DNA of 50,129 bases from NCBI GenBank assembly GCA_017465545.1, contig JAFTVY010000068.1, positions 1 through 50,129 of the forward strand, written 5' to 3'. The DNA is from Ruminiclostridium sp. (GTDB lineage Bacteria; Bacillota; Clostridia; Oscillospirales; Ruminococcaceae). Below the pieces are notes generated by a model. It had not been told where the DNA came from and ran no database searches. It saw only the letters and a program-made list of their open reading frames with translations. How positions within the stretch are numbered: the first letter of the stretch is position 1; every line of letters begins with the position of its first letter. The translations under genes were made by a program, and so were the position numbers. Positions 49,797-50,129 of the stretch are shown here, piece by piece.

Positions 49797-50129
49797 CTAT
49801 TTTGTATAAGAAAAATATTCAAATTCTCCACTTACAGCATCAACGTAGGTTGCATAGAACTTGCTGTCATTAGGATTGAAAAGGGTGAATTTCCATTTTG
49901 GAGAAAGAGATGCAGTTAACAATTCTGTATTTCGATCGCCTGCATATATAAGCTCTGCTTTATTTACATCAAACCCAACTTTATCAGAAAGCTTCTCTGA
50001 CGCAATCTGTACAGCATCATAAAGTGATATAATTCCTTCAACCAGATTTGTCTCAGTTACAGGGAGTAATATCATATTGGTGACTATATCCACATTGTCA
50101 GTGCCGAGCATAACGGCTTCGCCTGAAAG
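49797..50129 (-). CDS. Lipoprotein LP4, C-terminal part only (runs off the window)
   Basis: The last 110 codons of a fourth family member are visible. They begin LSGEAVMLGTDNVDIVTNMI and end WKFTLFNPNDSKFYATYV, FEYFSYTK. They align with LP2 and LP3 over this length (MLG-x-DNVD; ASEKLS; W-x-F-x-x-FNPND). The start lies to the right of the window. Its presence shows that at least four copies of this lipoprotein family lie in a row. Confidence 0.8.
   Translation of the reverse strand, partial: LSGEAVMLGTDNVDIVTNMILLPVTETNLVEGIISLYDAVQIASEKLSDKVGFDVNKAELIYAGDRNTELLTASLSPKWKFTLFNPNDSKFYATYVDAVSGEFEYFSYTK

Overview
The window looks like chromosome from a spore-forming, gut-type Firmicute of the Clostridia, probably Oscillospiraceae/Ruminococcaceae. 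The reasons are moderate-to-low GC, dense AGGAGG-type ribosome sites, near-consensus sigma-A promoters (TTGACA-17-TATAAT) and sporulation genes (spoVM, spmA, spmB). It also has remA, an AbrB regulator, a PASTA kinase, and a housekeeping run in the clostridial/bacillar order remA-gmk-priA-def-fmt-(Zn peptidase)-rsmB-rlmN-prpC-prkC-rsgA-thiN-spoVM. I cannot name the species from sequence alone.

Layout. 1-137: right end of an IS3-family element. 159-2231 (-): Fe-S aldo/keto reductase, DUF1893 protein and ECF-transporter S component as one operon. 2385-4528 (-): yjfB-like gene and thrS. 4726-5241 (+): small P-loop kinase, divergent from thrS. 5272-9615: a carbohydrate locus with an AraC regulator divergent from a GH59 glycosidase and a lipoprotein. 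9656-22542 (-): the large housekeeping operon, ending in a 51-residue membrane protein and a 27-residue SpoVM that simple ORF calling misses. 22631-25902 (-): tgt, metallophosphoesterase, queA (queuosine). 26031-29581 (+): lysine riboswitch and asd-dapA-dapB-ACT protein. 29633-33131 (+): heterodimeric ABC exporter. 33255-36379 (+): two TIM44-like zinc-ribbon membrane proteins plus an SPFH/zinc-ribbon protein. 36501-37604 (+): SLC13-type permease. 37651-38807 (+): promoter, a highly folded leader RNA with an intrinsic terminator, and a lipoprotein with a degenerate C39-like domain. 38897-40141 (-): fba and an AbrB regulator. 40489-41591 (+): spmAB. 41588-50129 (-): two related modules of lipoproteins and ABC-2 permeases with a single ATPase; both lipoprotein transcription units start with an ECF-sigma-like promoter (TGTAAC-16-[CA]GTC).

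How it fits together. The long operon couples cell-surface signalling (PrpC/PrkC), translation quality (Fmt, Def, RsmB, RlmN, RsgA), replication restart (PriA) and sporulation (SpoVM). The lysine block makes the diaminopimelate/lysine branch and is sensed by its own product through an L-box. The most unusual parts are the unidentified structured leader at 37681-37847, the SPFH/TIM44 zinc-ribbon trio (YdjGHI-like, with no pspA beside it), and the ECF-promoter-linked lipoprotein/ABC-2 array at the right end, which looks like a duplicated envelope-stress or antimicrobial-peptide resistance system. All functional calls rest on motif reading without database searches.
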